This document shows positions 8,488-17,525 of a DNA stretch of 64,000 bases, in pieces; positions within the stretch are counted from its first letter, which is position 1; every line of letters begins with the position of its first letter. The position numbers and the translations under genes were made by a program. Under the pieces are notes generated by a model that did not search any database, was not told the origin of the DNA, and worked only from the letters and a program-made list of their open reading frames with translations. Source of the stretch: Pararhodobacter sp. (lineage in GTDB: Bacteria; Pseudomonadota; Alphaproteobacteria; Rhodobacterales; Rhodobacteraceae); the NCBI GenBank assembly GCA_020832545.1, contig JAFIEK010000004.1, forward strand, positions 1 to 64,000. Direction: 5' to 3'.

Positions 8488-8564
8488 TGGTGACCCCGAC
8501 AGGATTCGAACCTGTAACCTGCCCCTTAGGAGGGGGCTGCTCTATCCAGTTGAGCCACGGGGCC
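8488..8564 (-). tRNA. tRNA-Arg (anticodon CCT)
   Basis: Read on the minus strand, the acceptor stem GGCCCCG pairs with CGGGGTC, the anticodon stem GCCCC/GGGGC encloses CTCCTAA giving anticodon CCT, and the T-arm has GGTTCGAATCC. The 3' CCA is encoded (8488-8490). This gene marks the boundary between the AT-richer island on the left and core-like DNA on the right. tRNA-Arg 3' ends are common attachment sites for integrative elements. Confidence 0.96.
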
Positions 8565-8802
8565 AGCCGTCCCCTGTATTTGCCACAAACCGCAGGCATG
8601 CAAGATACGTTTCGCCATTTGATAGAACTCACCATGTCCGTTGCGATACAATAACAGCCCCTTTGACACGGCGCAGATTGGCGATACAAATGGCACCAAA
8701 GCCTTTTTTCCTATCCCGCGCCCTGTGGTCGGCCACCGCCACGCATTCAAGACTCTGCCGGGCAGGCACCTGCATCGACCTCAAGGAAGCGACCCAACTG
8801 CC

Positions 8803-9837
8803 ATGACGCACTCCCGCTCCTCCGATCCGCGACGCTCGTTGACGCTGCGCGATGTTTCTGAAGCCTGCGGCGTCAGCGAGATGACCGTCAGTCGCGTGCT
8901 GCGCAACCGCGAAGATGTCTCGCCTGCCACACGCGAAAAGGTGCTCACCGCCGCGCGCGATCTGGGTTATGTGCCCAACAAGATCGCCGGTGCGCTGGCC
9001 TCACAACAGGTCAACTTGGTCGCCGTGATGGTGCCCTCGCTGTCGAACATGGTTTTCCCCGAAGTGCTGGGGGGCATATCCGCAGCGCTTGAGGACACGG
9101 GCCTGCAACCGGTGTTCGGTGTCACCAACTACTCGCCTGAGCGCGAGGAGAATGTGCTGTATGAGATGCTGTCATGGCGACCTTCCGGGGTTATCCTTGC
9201 TGGTCTGGAACATACCGCAGCCGCACGGGCAATGCTGGAGAACGCGGGCATACCTATCGTTGAGATCATGGATATAGATGGCCCGGCAATCGACTCGGTT
9301 GTTGGCATTTCACACCGCGCCGCCGGTCGCCAGATGGCCGATGCCATCGTCGCCGCCGGCTATCGGCGCATCGGTTTTCTGGGCACCAAGATGGGCGGTG
9401 ACCACCGCGCCCGCAAACGTCTGGAAGGGCTGACCGAACGCCTGGCAGAACACGGGCTGGAGGTGGCCGACACCGAATTCTATTCGGGCGGTTCAGCCTT
9501 GAAGAAGGGCCGTGAGATGACCCAGACCATTCTGCACCGAAGCCCGGATCTGGATTTCCTGTATTACTCCAATGACATGATCGGCGCAGGTGGGCTGCTC
9601 TACTGCCTGGAGAAGGGTTATGACATTCCGGAACAGCTGGGCCTTGCCGGGTTCAACGGAACCGATTTCCTTGATGGGTTGCCCATGCAACTGGCCACAA
9701 TAGACGCTTGTCGCCGGGAGATTGGTGAAAAGGCAGCACAGATCATCGCAGGCAAGGGCGTCGATGGCGTGATCGGCGGATTGCGCATCGAACTCACCCC
9801 GCGCCTGGACCCCGGTGACACGATCCGCAAACGCTGA
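8803..9837 (+). CDS. LacI-family transcriptional regulator
   Basis: 344-residue LacI/GalR-type repressor. Residues 12-60 form the N-terminal helix-turn-helix and hinge (LTLRDVSEACGVSEMTVSRVL, then a YVPN hinge region). The rest is a periplasmic-binding-protein-like sugar sensor domain (VAVMVPSLSN, SGVILAG, IGFLGTK, LGLAGFNG). The start is the ATG at 8803, preceded by AAGGAAG; longer upstream extensions run into the tRNA region. It resembles gluconate (GntR-type) regulators. No sugar catabolic gene adjoins it, so the effector is unknown. A terminator follows. Confidence 0.88.
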   Translation: MTHSRSSDPRRSLTLRDVSEACGVSEMTVSRVLRNREDVSPATREKVLTAARDLGYVPNKIAGALASQQVNLVAVMVPSLSNMVFPEVLGGISAALEDTGLQPVFGVTNYSPEREENVLYEMLSWRPSGVILAGLEHTAAARAMLENAGIPIVEIMDIDGPAIDSVVGISHRAAGRQMADAIVAAGYRRIGFLGTKMGGDHRARKRLEGLTERLAEHGLEVADTEFYSGGSALKKGREMTQTILHRSPDLDFLYYSNDMIGAGGLLYCLEKGYDIPEQLGLAGFNGTDFLDGLPMQLATIDACRREIGEKAAQIIAGKGVDGVIGGLRIELTPRLDPGDTIRKR

Positions 9838-9856
9838 TCGCATTTTGGAAGCATCC

Positions 9857-9905
9857 TCAGGGGGGACGGCCGCGCAGCGGCATGGGGGGCAGACAGCCCC
9901 CCTTT
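9857..9905 (+). terminator. Terminator after the LacI gene, part of a repeated G-rich element
   Basis: GGGGGGC (9884-9890), loop AGACA, GCCCCCC (9896-9902), then TTTCTGTT: a good intrinsic terminator for the plus strand. The 48 bp including TCCT-GGGGG-GG-CGCGCAGCG-GGGGG resemble a second copy at 26013-26060, so this is a member of a dispersed intergenic repeat. Confidence 0.8.
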
Positions 9906-9922
9906 CTGTTGGATAAAATGCA

Positions 9923-9951
9923 GTCACCCCGGGCAGAATGCCCGGGGTGAC
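9923..9951 (-). terminator. Terminator of amtB
   Basis: Perfect 12-bp arms GTCACCCCGGGC / GCCCGGGGTGAC around AGAAT. On the minus strand it is followed by TGCATTTTAT. It lies just after the amtB stop and faces the terminator of the convergent LacI gene. Confidence 0.8.
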
Positions 9952-9973
9952 CTTCAGGTCAATGTAAGCCGGT

Positions 9974-11344
9974 TCAACCGCGGGTGAAGTCCGGATAGGC
10001 TTCCATGCCCAGCTCGGTCTTGTCCAACCCGGTCACTTCGGCCTCAGCCTCGACCCGCAGACCCATGATCGCTTTGATCACCAGCCAAGCGATTGCTGAA
10101 GCCACCACCACGAAGGCACCGATCACGAGGATACCGTAGATCTGCGTCCCCAGTGAAGCGTCGCTGTTGGTCAGCACCACGGCCAGCGTGCCCCAGATAC
10201 CGGCGAACAGGTGTACCGGGATCGCGCCCACCACATCATCGATCTTGAACTTGTCCAGAAGCGGCACCGCAAAGACCACGATCACGCCGCCAATCGCGCC
10301 GATGAGTGACGCCATGCCCAAACCTGGGGTCAGCGGCTCGGCGGTGATGGCCACCAGACCACCCAGGGCACCGTTCAGCATCAGCGTCAGGTCGGCTTTC
10401 TTGAACATCACTTGCGTCAGGATCAGCGCCGCGATAGCACCCGCCGCAGCAGCTGCGTTGGTGTTGGCGAAGATCCGGCTGACATCGGCCACATCACTGA
10501 TGGTGCCCATCGCCAGTTGCGACGCTCCGTTGAAGCCGAACCAGCCCATCCACAGGATGAACATGCCCAAGGTGGCGAGCGCCAGGTTCGAACCCGGGAT
10601 CGGGTTGACCTTGCCGTCCTTGGCATATTTGCCAATCCGCGGCCCCAGGATCAGCGCGCCCACCAGCGCGGCCCAGCCACCGACAGAGTGCACAATGGTC
10701 GAGCCAGCGAAGTCAAGGAAGCCCGCATCATCAAGGAAGCCTTCGCCCCATGTCCAGCTTGCCTGAACCGGGTAGATCAGCGCTGTCAGTACGACGACGA
10801 AGACGAAGAAAGCGTTGAGCTTGATGCGCTCGGCCAACGCGCCCGAGACGATCGAAGCGGTGGTGGCACAGAACATCAGCTGAAAGAAGAAGTCCGAGCC
10901 GACCGAGGCATATTCCACGTCGTCAACGGCATCTGCGGTTACGCCCACCGCTTCGAGAACGGTCGGACCAAAGGCACCCAGCCAGCCTTCAACCATCCAG
11001 CCATCGCCCGGATACATCAGGTTGAAGCCGATCAGATAGTAAAGGAACGCGGCAATCGCGAACAGGCCCACGTTCTTGGTCAGCTGCATGGTCACGTTCT
11101 TTGAACGCACGAAACCAGCTTCCAGCATGGCAAAACCGGCCGCCATCCAGAACACCAGAATACCGCCCAAAAGGAACAGGAGCGAGTTGAAGATGAACAC
11201 CATCTCGACATTGAGCGCGCCCAGCGCGGTGGCCATATCCACGGCCTCTACCGCTTCGGTCGCCTCCTCAGCGTCCTGGGCATAAGCCAACATGGGCGCA
11301 AGGATCGCCACCGATGCCAGCAGAAGGGAGTTTTTCAGTTTCAT
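9974..11344 (-). CDS. amtB: Ammonium transporter AmtB
   Basis: 456-residue Amt/MEP channel that conducts ammonium across the inner membrane. It has a cleavable signal peptide (first 22 residues, cut after LAYA) as known for bacterial Amt proteins, then about 11 membrane helices. The twin pore histidines are visible as His219 in STIVHSVGG and His378 in AIPVHLFAG, with the conserved Asp211 just before the first. The start is the ATG at 11344, nine bases after AAAGG; the upstream TTG is not needed. It is 26 bp downstream of glnK, the classic partner that plugs the channel under nitrogen excess. Confidence 0.97.
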   Translation of the reverse strand: MKLKNSLLLASVAILAPMLAYAQDAEEATEAVEAVDMATALGALNVEMVFIFNSLLFLLGGILVFWMAAGFAMLEAGFVRSKNVTMQLTKNVGLFAIAAFLYYLIGFNLMYPGDGWMVEGWLGAFGPTVLEAVGVTADAVDDVEYASVGSDFFFQLMFCATTASIVSGALAERIKLNAFFVFVVVLTALIYPVQASWTWGEGFLDDAGFLDFAGSTIVHSVGGWAALVGALILGPRIGKYAKDGKVNPIPGSNLALATLGMFILWMGWFGFNGASQLAMGTISDVADVSRIFANTNAAAAAGAIAALILTQVMFKKADLTLMLNGALGGLVAITAEPLTPGLGMASLIGAIGGVIVVFAVPLLDKFKIDDVVGAIPVHLFAGIWGTLAVVLTNSDASLGTQIYGILVIGAFVVVASAIAWLVIKAIMGLRVEAEAEVTGLDKTELGMEAYPDFTRG

Positions 11345-11370
11345 ATCCGTCAACCTTTACTGAGTTGCGA

Positions 11371-11709
11371 TCAGAGCGCGTCTTCGCCGGCTTCGCCCGT
11401 GCGCACGCGTAACGCCTGCTCAAGGTCCAGCACGAAGATCTTGCCGTCCCCGATCTTGCCGGTTCTGGCCGCCTTCTGAAGCGCCTCCACAACCTGATCA
11501 GCCAGCGCGTCGCTGACAGCGATCTCCAGCTTGACCTTTGGCACGAAGTTCACGGCGTATTCGGCACCACGATAGATCTCGGTATGTCCGGACTGCGCGC
11601 CGAACCCCTTGATCTCGGTAACCATCAAACCGCGCACGCCGATGGCAGTGAGCGCTTCGCGCACCTCCTCCAGCTTGAACGGCTTGATTGCAGCGATGAT
11701 GAATTTCAC
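11371..11709 (-). CDS. glnK: PII nitrogen regulatory protein GlnK
   Basis: 112-residue PII signal protein starting with GTG at 11709, preceded by GAGGGGG; the longer frame is not supported. The sequence begins VKFIIAAIKPFKLEEV, the usual PII N-terminus. The T-loop carries Tyr46 and Tyr51 (EIYRGAEY), the latter being the uridylylation site in the family. The C-terminal IGDGKIFV loop binds ATP. It forms an operon with amtB and would regulate ammonium flow and the Ntr cascade. Confidence 0.95.
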   Translation of the reverse strand: MKFIIAAIKPFKLEEVREALTAIGVRGLMVTEIKGFGAQSGHTEIYRGAEYAVNFVPKVKLEIAVSDALADQVVEALQKAARTGKIGDGKIFVLDLEQALRVRTGEAGEDAL

Positions 11710-11826
11710 GTCTGGCCCCCTCTTCGGAAATGTCCCGGTCCGCCCGGCGGGCGTCCTGTGGCCATCAGGGAATGCCGCAGGTGCAAAGAGCAACGATTCC
11801 GCGCGCCCCAAAGGGGGGCCAGACGG

Positions 11827-11878
11827 CGATTAATGCCGATAATTTGCACAATTTGGGGCGATTGATGAAAAATTAATC
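11827..11878. promoter_or_regulatory. Upstream region of glnK with inverted repeat
   Basis: CGATTAAT (11827-11834) and ATTAATCG (11871-11878) form a perfect 8-bp inverted repeat in the AT-rich leader between glnK and the divergent penicillin-binding protein gene. A TGCAC half-site resembling NtrC targets lies between them. This is the likely control region for glnK-amtB; binding protein not proven. Confidence 0.35.
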
Positions 11879-11975
11879 GGTTCACGAAGGCGAATCGGTG
11901 TATCCGGCATCTCCACAAAGCCGGGCCGGGGTAGTATGGTCCCCGAATAATGGCAGAGCAGCGCGGCAAACGGGC

Positions 11976-14132
11976 ATGGCGAATTCAGGCAACCGGCGAC
12001 CACCTCCAATTGTAGCCGAACGGCGCGGGGGGGCGGGTGAACGCACACGAAAGAACGCAGGCAACGGCAAGGCCGGGGCAAAGCCGCGCGCACCGCGTCG
12101 TGGTAATTTCGTGACCCGTTTTTTCGGCGCGATCTTCGGCTTTTTCTGGCGGGTGATCTGGGGTGTGACCTGGCGGATTGTCGCCGTGGTGGCGCTTTTG
12201 CTGACAGTATCGACGCTCTATTTCTATTCCACCCTGCCGCAACTCTCTGATCTGCTGGACGGTCGCGCCCGCGGCTCGGTCACCATGCTTGATGCTGACG
12301 GTCAGGTCTTTGCCTGGCGCGGCGAGACCTTTGGCGGCCTGATCAACGCCGAAACAGCATCACCCTATTTGCGCAATGCCATCCTCGCCACCGAAGACCG
12401 GCGCTTCTTCTGGCATTTCGGTATCAGCCCGCGCGGCATTGCCGGCGCAATCCGAAGCAATGTCGCCGCCGGGCGTTCAGCGTTCAGCGGCGCAGGGGGT
12501 TCCACCATCACGCAACAGGTGGCCAAGCTGCTCTGCCTTGGACGCCCATACGACCCGTCCGAATGGGAGACCGAGGCCGAATACGAATCCGACTGCCGCC
12601 GCGGCACGCTCTGGCGCAAGATCCAGGAACTGCCCTACGCCTTTGCTCTGGAGCTGCGCTACACCAAGGAAGAGATCCTGACGATCTATATGAACCGCGC
12701 CTTCCTCGGGGCCGGGGCACGCGGGTTCGAAGCTGCGGCGCAACGCTATTTCGGTCGCTCCGCCGCCGAGGTCGGCCCCTCGGAATCGGCGATGTTGGCC
12801 GGGTTGCTTGTGGCTCCCTCTTTTTACGCGCCAACCCGCAACCTTCGGCGGGCGCAGGAGCGGGCAAATGTGGTGATCGGCCTGATGGCGCGCGAAGGAT
12901 ATCTTACCGAAGTCGAGGTGGCCGAGGCCCGCGCCTATCCGGCAACCCTGTCGCAGGCCGCCGAATCCCGCGCCGGTGGCTTTTTTGCTGATTGGATAAT
13001 GCAGTCCGGCCCGGCCTATCTGACGCGCGACACCACCGAGGATGTGGTGATCCAGACCACGCTGGACCAACGCATCCAGCGTGCCGCCGAAGAGGCGCTG
13101 GCGAGCGTCTATGAAAACCGCGTGCGCGACGATTCGGTGGCCGAGGCCTCGATCGTAGTTATGTCCCCAGATGGCGCAGTGCGCGGCATGGTTGGCGGCC
13201 GCAGTTATGTGCCTGGCGGGTTCAACCGCGCGACACAGGCGCAGCGCCAGACCGGATCAGCCTTCAAGCCGTTTGTCTACGCGCTGGCGATGGAAGTCGG
13301 CTATGAGCCCTATGACATAGTGGAAGACGCGCCGCTGACGATGAATATCCGAGGTTCGGGAGAATGGTCGCCGCGCAACTATACAAATGATTTTCTGGGC
13401 ATGATGACCTTGACCGAGGCATTGGCGCGCTCACAAAACATTCCCGCAGTGCGCATCTCCGAGGCCATGGGGCGTGACGAGGTGCGCCGCGCGGCCAATG
13501 GCTTTGGCCTGCACTCGGAACTGGCCGAGGGTCCGGCGCTGGCGCTCGGCTCGTCCGAGGCGTCGCTTCTGGAAATGACCGCCGCTTACTCGGGCATCCT
13601 CAACGGCGGCAGCGCGGTCCGGCCCTACGGCTTTACCGCGCTGCGGCTAGCCGCGGACAACGAGCCGTTGATGGGCATCGGCGGCGGTATCATCACCCGC
13701 GTCATCTCCGAGGAGGCTGCGATGCGGCTGACATGGATGATGAGCCAGGTACTGGAAGCGCCTTACGGGACCGGACGGCGTGCAAGACTGTCCGACGGGC
13801 GGCAGGCGGCGGGAAAGACCGGCACCACACAGGCGGCGCGCGATGCCTGGTTTGTCGGCTTCACTGCCGATTATGTTGTGGGTGTCTGGATGGGTAATGA
13901 CGACAACTCGCCTCTGACCGGGGTCACCGGCGGCGGCTTGCCTGCCGAGATCTGGCGCGAAACGATGGAGCGGATTCACGCGGGCACGCCGCTGCGTCCG
14001 CTGCCGATGATCGAGCCCGAGCGCCCGACACTGGAGCCGCCCAGCAGCAGCCAGCCGATGCCCCCCTCGCAACCCGGCACATCACTGGGCGATTCGATCC
14101 GCGATATCCTCGGTGGAATCCTTGGGAACTGA
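11976..14132 (+). CDS. Class A penicillin-binding protein (transglycosylase/transpeptidase)
   Basis: Bifunctional peptidoglycan synthase of about 718 residues from ATG 11976; a GTG at 11898 would add 26 residues. A basic cytoplasmic tail and one membrane helix (about residues 45-85) precede the GT51 domain with catalytic Glu in ATEDRRF (Glu140) and GGSTITQQVAK. The transpeptidase domain has S-A-F-K (Ser428, Lys431), SQN and KTGT motifs. The C-terminal 40 residues are Pro/Ser-rich. It acts at the inner membrane. The gene stands alone, divergent from glnK-amtB. It resembles the short PBP1A-like proteins of alphaproteobacteria. Confidence 0.93.
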   Translation: MANSGNRRPPPIVAERRGGAGERTRKNAGNGKAGAKPRAPRRGNFVTRFFGAIFGFFWRVIWGVTWRIVAVVALLLTVSTLYFYSTLPQLSDLLDGRARGSVTMLDADGQVFAWRGETFGGLINAETASPYLRNAILATEDRRFFWHFGISPRGIAGAIRSNVAAGRSAFSGAGGSTITQQVAKLLCLGRPYDPSEWETEAEYESDCRRGTLWRKIQELPYAFALELRYTKEEILTIYMNRAFLGAGARGFEAAAQRYFGRSAAEVGPSESAMLAGLLVAPSFYAPTRNLRRAQERANVVIGLMAREGYLTEVEVAEARAYPATLSQAAESRAGGFFADWIMQSGPAYLTRDTTEDVVIQTTLDQRIQRAAEEALASVYENRVRDDSVAEASIVVMSPDGAVRGMVGGRSYVPGGFNRATQAQRQTGSAFKPFVYALAMEVGYEPYDIVEDAPLTMNIRGSGEWSPRNYTNDFLGMMTLTEALARSQNIPAVRISEAMGRDEVRRAANGFGLHSELAEGPALALGSSEASLLEMTAAYSGILNGGSAVRPYGFTALRLAADNEPLMGIGGGIITRVISEEAAMRLTWMMSQVLEAPYGTGRRARLSDGRQAAGKTGTTQAARDAWFVGFTADYVVGVWMGNDDNSPLTGVTGGGLPAEIWRETMERIHAGTPLRPLPMIEPERPTLEPPSSSQPMPPSQPGTSLGDSIRDILGGILGN

Positions 14133-14294
14133 GTGATCCCCGGGTGCCTGCCCGTCCATCAATTTTCCTGAAACACGCCTGGCGTGAAACTGGGGTGTGA
14201 ATCGGCCACAGGCCAAGATGCAGCAACGCTCCCCGCTGCGCGCCGGGTTACACACCGCCGACAGAGCGAATTTGTTAGAGCGAGATGATCGCCC

Positions 14295-14903
14295 TTAACC
14301 CGCGCTCTGCAGGTCCTGAATCAGACGGTCGATACTACCGCCGCGACGTTCCAGCATGGTGCCGATTTCCTGACGCTCGGCTGCCAGAAGGTTCACACCC
14401 TCAATGATCAGGTTGAAGAACTGGTGCCGCCCACTGCGGTCGGACACATGCCAGCGGACATCGAACGGGGCCTCGCCGCGCATCGTCATGGTCGACATCA
14501 CTTCCCAATGGCTCTGCACCTGCCGCGCCCCGGTAACTTCGGCGCGCGCACCAATAAAGCGGCGGAACTGGCGGCCGTATTTGCGCGCCATATAGCCGCG
14601 AAACGCCTCGGTAAAGGCGTTCAACTGTGCCGGACTTGCCGATCGGGCAGGGGGGCCAAGGACCGAGCGGGCGATCACCGGAATGTCGCCATACCGCGAA
14701 AACAGCACCTCGAAATCGCGCAGCATCTGCGCCTCGGCACGGCCCGAATTGATGATTTCATGAACATCGTTCATGACGCTGCCGATTAACGTCCGGGCCT
14801 CGGCCTGAGACATCGCGCTGGCCGGAACCCCGAACAGCGCCAAGGCACCGGCGGCGGCCAGCCCGGACAGGAATGTGCGTCGATCAATCGAGAAAATCGG
14901 CAT
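14295..14903 (-). CDS. mlaC: MlaC-type phospholipid-binding periplasmic protein
   Basis: 202-residue protein that shuttles phospholipid between the outer-membrane MlaA complex and the inner-membrane MlaFEDB transporter. The N-terminus has a twin-arginine type signal (DRRTFLSG, hydrophobic stretch, ASA cleavage site). The body matches the MlaC/Ttg2D family: IARSVLGPPAR, FRGYMARKYGRQF and the terminal VNLLAAERQEI region. The start at 14903 overlaps the end of mlaA by 20 bp, so translation is coupled. The other Mla transporter genes are not in the window. Confidence 0.9.
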   Translation of the reverse strand: MPIFSIDRRTFLSGLAAAGALALFGVPASAMSQAEARTLIGSVMNDVHEIINSGRAEAQMLRDFEVLFSRYGDIPVIARSVLGPPARSASPAQLNAFTEAFRGYMARKYGRQFRRFIGARAEVTGARQVQSHWEVMSTMTMRGEAPFDVRWHVSDRSGRHQFFNLIIEGVNLLAAERQEIGTMLERRGGSIDRLIQDLQSAG

Positions 14904-15621
14904 AAGGATCAATGAACTCTTCGTCGGTTTCGTCACCAAGATAATAACGCCGACCTTGCAAAAACAGAAGCCTCCCTTGGGCATAGGGGTCAGCGCTTTG
15001 CATCACATTTGCGTCGATCAGATCATCATACTCTGCCCGCTCCGCCGCCCGGGCAGCCAGCCGGGCCGCCACCGTGGCGGCATGTTCGCGCCCCGGCAAC
15101 AGAAAGCGGAACGGGTCAAGGACAGCGTCCACGACCAGCCCGGCGGCATCGCGCTCGGTTGAGGGGCCATAGAACGGCAGCATCACATATGCGCCCTCGT
15201 TCGCGCCCCAGACATAGAGTGTTTCGCCAAAGTCGCTGCGACGCCCATGCAGGCCGATCTGGCCCGCAGGGTCAAACAGGCCGCCTATCCCGATGGTGGA
15301 GTTGATTGCAAAGCGCAGGGTATTCTCGATCGCGTGGCCAGGGCGGGCCTGCAGCAAATTGTTAATCACGCTGCTGGGGATCGCCAGATTGTTGCCGAAA
15401 TTGAGCACAAGCCGCTGCCCGCCCCCCCGCGAGGCCTCGCCCGACTCGCCCAAAACCGCACGGTCCAGCGCCAGATTGGTCTCGAACCAGGCGCGGTTGG
15501 TGGCCTCAAAGGGGTCATGAACGTCCACCCCCGGCGGGCGCGGGTTACAGGCGGCGAGTGCGGCCACCAATGCCAGAAGCAGGGCGGCCTGAAACGGGAC
15601 CCGCAGTTTCGTGTTTGGCAC
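14884..15621 (-). CDS. mlaA: MlaA (VacJ) outer-membrane lipoprotein
   Basis: 245-residue lipoprotein that removes misplaced phospholipids from the outer leaflet of the outer membrane. The GTG start at 15621 is chosen because AGGAGG lies seven bases upstream and because it places the lipobox LAAC (Cys25) at the end of a proper signal peptide. The VacJ core is clear: DPFEATNRAWF, INNLLQARP, FAINSTIGIGGLFDPA, DFGETLYVWG and GPSTERDAAG. It is cotranscribed with mlaC. Confidence 0.94.
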   Translation of the reverse strand: MPNTKLRVPFQAALLLALVAALAACNPRPPGVDVHDPFEATNRAWFETNLALDRAVLGESGEASRGGGQRLVLNFGNNLAIPSSVINNLLQARPGHAIENTLRFAINSTIGIGGLFDPAGQIGLHGRRSDFGETLYVWGANEGAYVMLPFYGPSTERDAAGLVVDAVLDPFRFLLPGREHAATVAARLAARAAERAEYDDLIDANVMQSADPYAQGRLLFLQGRRYYLGDETDEEFIDPYADFLD

Positions 15622-15746
15622 CTTGGCCCTCCTGACACGTTTACCAGTTGCTAGGATCTGGCGCTTACCTTCACTGTATAGGTCGCAGTTGGTGGATGAC
15701 AACAACCACCGGGCGGGCCGTGGCTGTGCAGGGGCGCCGCAAACGG

Positions 15747-17525
15747 ATGATGACAGCTCTCAAACCCCCGGCAAAACATGGCAATGTCGATGGGCCCGGT
15801 GCCGCGCTGTGCCGGGGGAACGGGGCGTTTATCGCCGGGGTCGTAGTGTTTAGCGTGCTGGTCAATCTGCTGATGCTCACCGGGCCGGTCTTCATGCTTC
15901 AACTCTATGACCGGGTGCTGGCTTCGCGTTCCGTGGCAACGTTGCTGGCGCTTTTCGCACTTGTCGCCTTTCTCTATGCGATGATGGCGACCCTGGATCA
16001 CGCGCGGGGGCGAATCACCGCCCGGATCGGCGCGGCCTTTCAGGCCCGGCTGGATCGCCGGGTTTATGAAACGGCGCTGTGCCGACAAGCGCTCCGGCCT
16101 GCCGACCCGGCTGCACGAATGGTCCAGCGTGATCTTGAAACTGTGCAGAAACTTCTGGGCGCGCCGGTCTTTCTGGCGCTGTTCGATGCCCCCTGGACCC
16201 CGCTGTTCATTGCCCTGATCTTCGCTTTCCATCCGGAACTGGGATGGTTGGCACTGGGTGGGGGGGCAGTTCTGGTGGCGCTGGCTCTGATCAATCAGCG
16301 GCTTCTGCGCGCGCCCTTGCTGAAAGCGTCTTTCACCGCCCATGAAGGTGAACGCTTTCGCAACCAGATCGGCGTCGAATCTGAGCTGGTGGGGGCGTTG
16401 GGAATGCGCGGTTCGGCCTTCGAGTTCTGGCAGCGCAACCGGCATGCGGCGCTGTGCGCCACCCTTGCTGCCAGCGACCGGGCCGGTTTTTTCACCACCA
16501 CAACCCGCAGTTTCCGTTTGTTCCTGCAATCCGCAATGCTGGCGCTGGGGGCCTGGCTGGTGCTGCGTGACCAGATCACGCCGGGGCTGATGATCGCCGC
16601 GTCCATCATCCTCGGTCGCGCCCTTGCGCCGGTTGAGCAAGTTGTGGGCCAATGGGGCGCGGTGCAGGGCGGCTGGGAAAGCTGGCGACGTCTGTGCGCG
16701 GTTCTGGCCGGCACACCGCTGCCATCGCCGCACATGGCTCTTCCGCGTCCGCGCGCGTATCTGACCGTGCGCGGCGTCACCGTCGTCCCGCCGGGTGAGG
16801 TCAGAGCAGCGCTGCGGATGATCGATTTCGATCTGGCACCGGGCCGCGCCATGGGGGTGATTGGACCCAGCGGCGCAGGGAAATCCACCCTCGCACGCAC
16901 GGTGATCGGTGCCTGGCAGCCCGCCGCAGGCAAGGTGCGGCTGGACGGCGTGGCGCTTGATCAGTACGAACCAGACTCTCTGGGCCGCCTGCTGGGGTAT
17001 CTGCCGCAGCGTGTTGCCCTCTTTGATGGCACCGTGGCCGAAAACATCGCCCGCCTCGACCCCAACGCCGACCCGGCCGAGGTGGTGCGCGCCGCACAAC
17101 TGGCCGGGGCGCATGCCATGATCGTCTCTCTGCCTGATGGATATGACACACGGATCAGCGAACATGGCGGGCGGCTCTCTGGCGGGCAGATACAGCGGAT
17201 CGGCCTGGCCCGCGCGCTTTATGGTAACCCCGTGCTTCTGGTGCTGGACGAGCCGAACTCGAACCTCGACTCCGATGGCTCGCACGCCCTCAACATGGCG
17301 ATCCGCGCCGCCAAGGCGGGCGGTGCCTCGGTGATGATCATGGCGCACCGCCCTGCCGCGATTCAGGAATGCGACGATCTGCTGATGATCGACCACGGCA
17401 CGCAGACCGCATTTGGTCCGCGCGACGAGGTGTTGCGCAAGGTCGTGCGCAACCACACCGATCTGGTGCGCCCGGCTAGCGAGGAGCCACCAGTCGCGCC
17501 CCCCCGGGCCAAGGCGGGCAAATGA
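15747..17525 (+). CDS. Type I secretion ABC transporter (PrtD/LapB-like permease-ATPase)
   Basis: 592 residues from the ATG at 15747 (a TTG at 15648 is unlikely). An N-terminal membrane domain of about six helices is followed by an ATPase domain with Walker A GPSGAGKS (373-380), signature LSGGQIQR and Walker B LVLDEPN. The exporter type fits PrtD-like type I systems that secrete RTX or protease substrates through a TolC-type pore. It overlaps the downstream membrane fusion gene by four bases. Neither a TolC gene nor an obvious RTX substrate is near. Confidence 0.93.
   Translation: MMTALKPPAKHGNVDGPGAALCRGNGAFIAGVVVFSVLVNLLMLTGPVFMLQLYDRVLASRSVATLLALFALVAFLYAMMATLDHARGRITARIGAAFQARLDRRVYETALCRQALRPADPAARMVQRDLETVQKLLGAPVFLALFDAPWTPLFIALIFAFHPELGWLALGGGAVLVALALINQRLLRAPLLKASFTAHEGERFRNQIGVESELVGALGMRGSAFEFWQRNRHAALCATLAASDRAGFFTTTTRSFRLFLQSAMLALGAWLVLRDQITPGLMIAASIILGRALAPVEQVVGQWGAVQGGWESWRRLCAVLAGTPLPSPHMALPRPRAYLTVRGVTVVPPGEVRAALRMIDFDLAPGRAMGVIGPSGAGKSTLARTVIGAWQPAAGKVRLDGVALDQYEPDSLGRLLGYLPQRVALFDGTVAENIARLDPNADPAEVVRAAQLAGAHAMIVSLPDGYDTRISEHGGRLSGGQIQRIGLARALYGNPVLLVLDEPNSNLDSDGSHALNMAIRAAKAGGASVMIMAHRPAAIQECDDLLMIDHGTQTAFGPRDEVLRKVVRNHTDLVRPASEEPPVAPPRAKAGK

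Noticed and set aside
7538-8806. Long plus-strand frame of 422 codons
   Set aside because: It runs antisense to the initiator gene and across the tRNA-Arg gene, so it is a GC-bias shadow.
15651-17456. Minus-strand frame of 601 codons
   Set aside because: It is fully antisense to a clear ABC exporter with intact motifs; its His/Arg/Gln-rich composition is typical of shadows.
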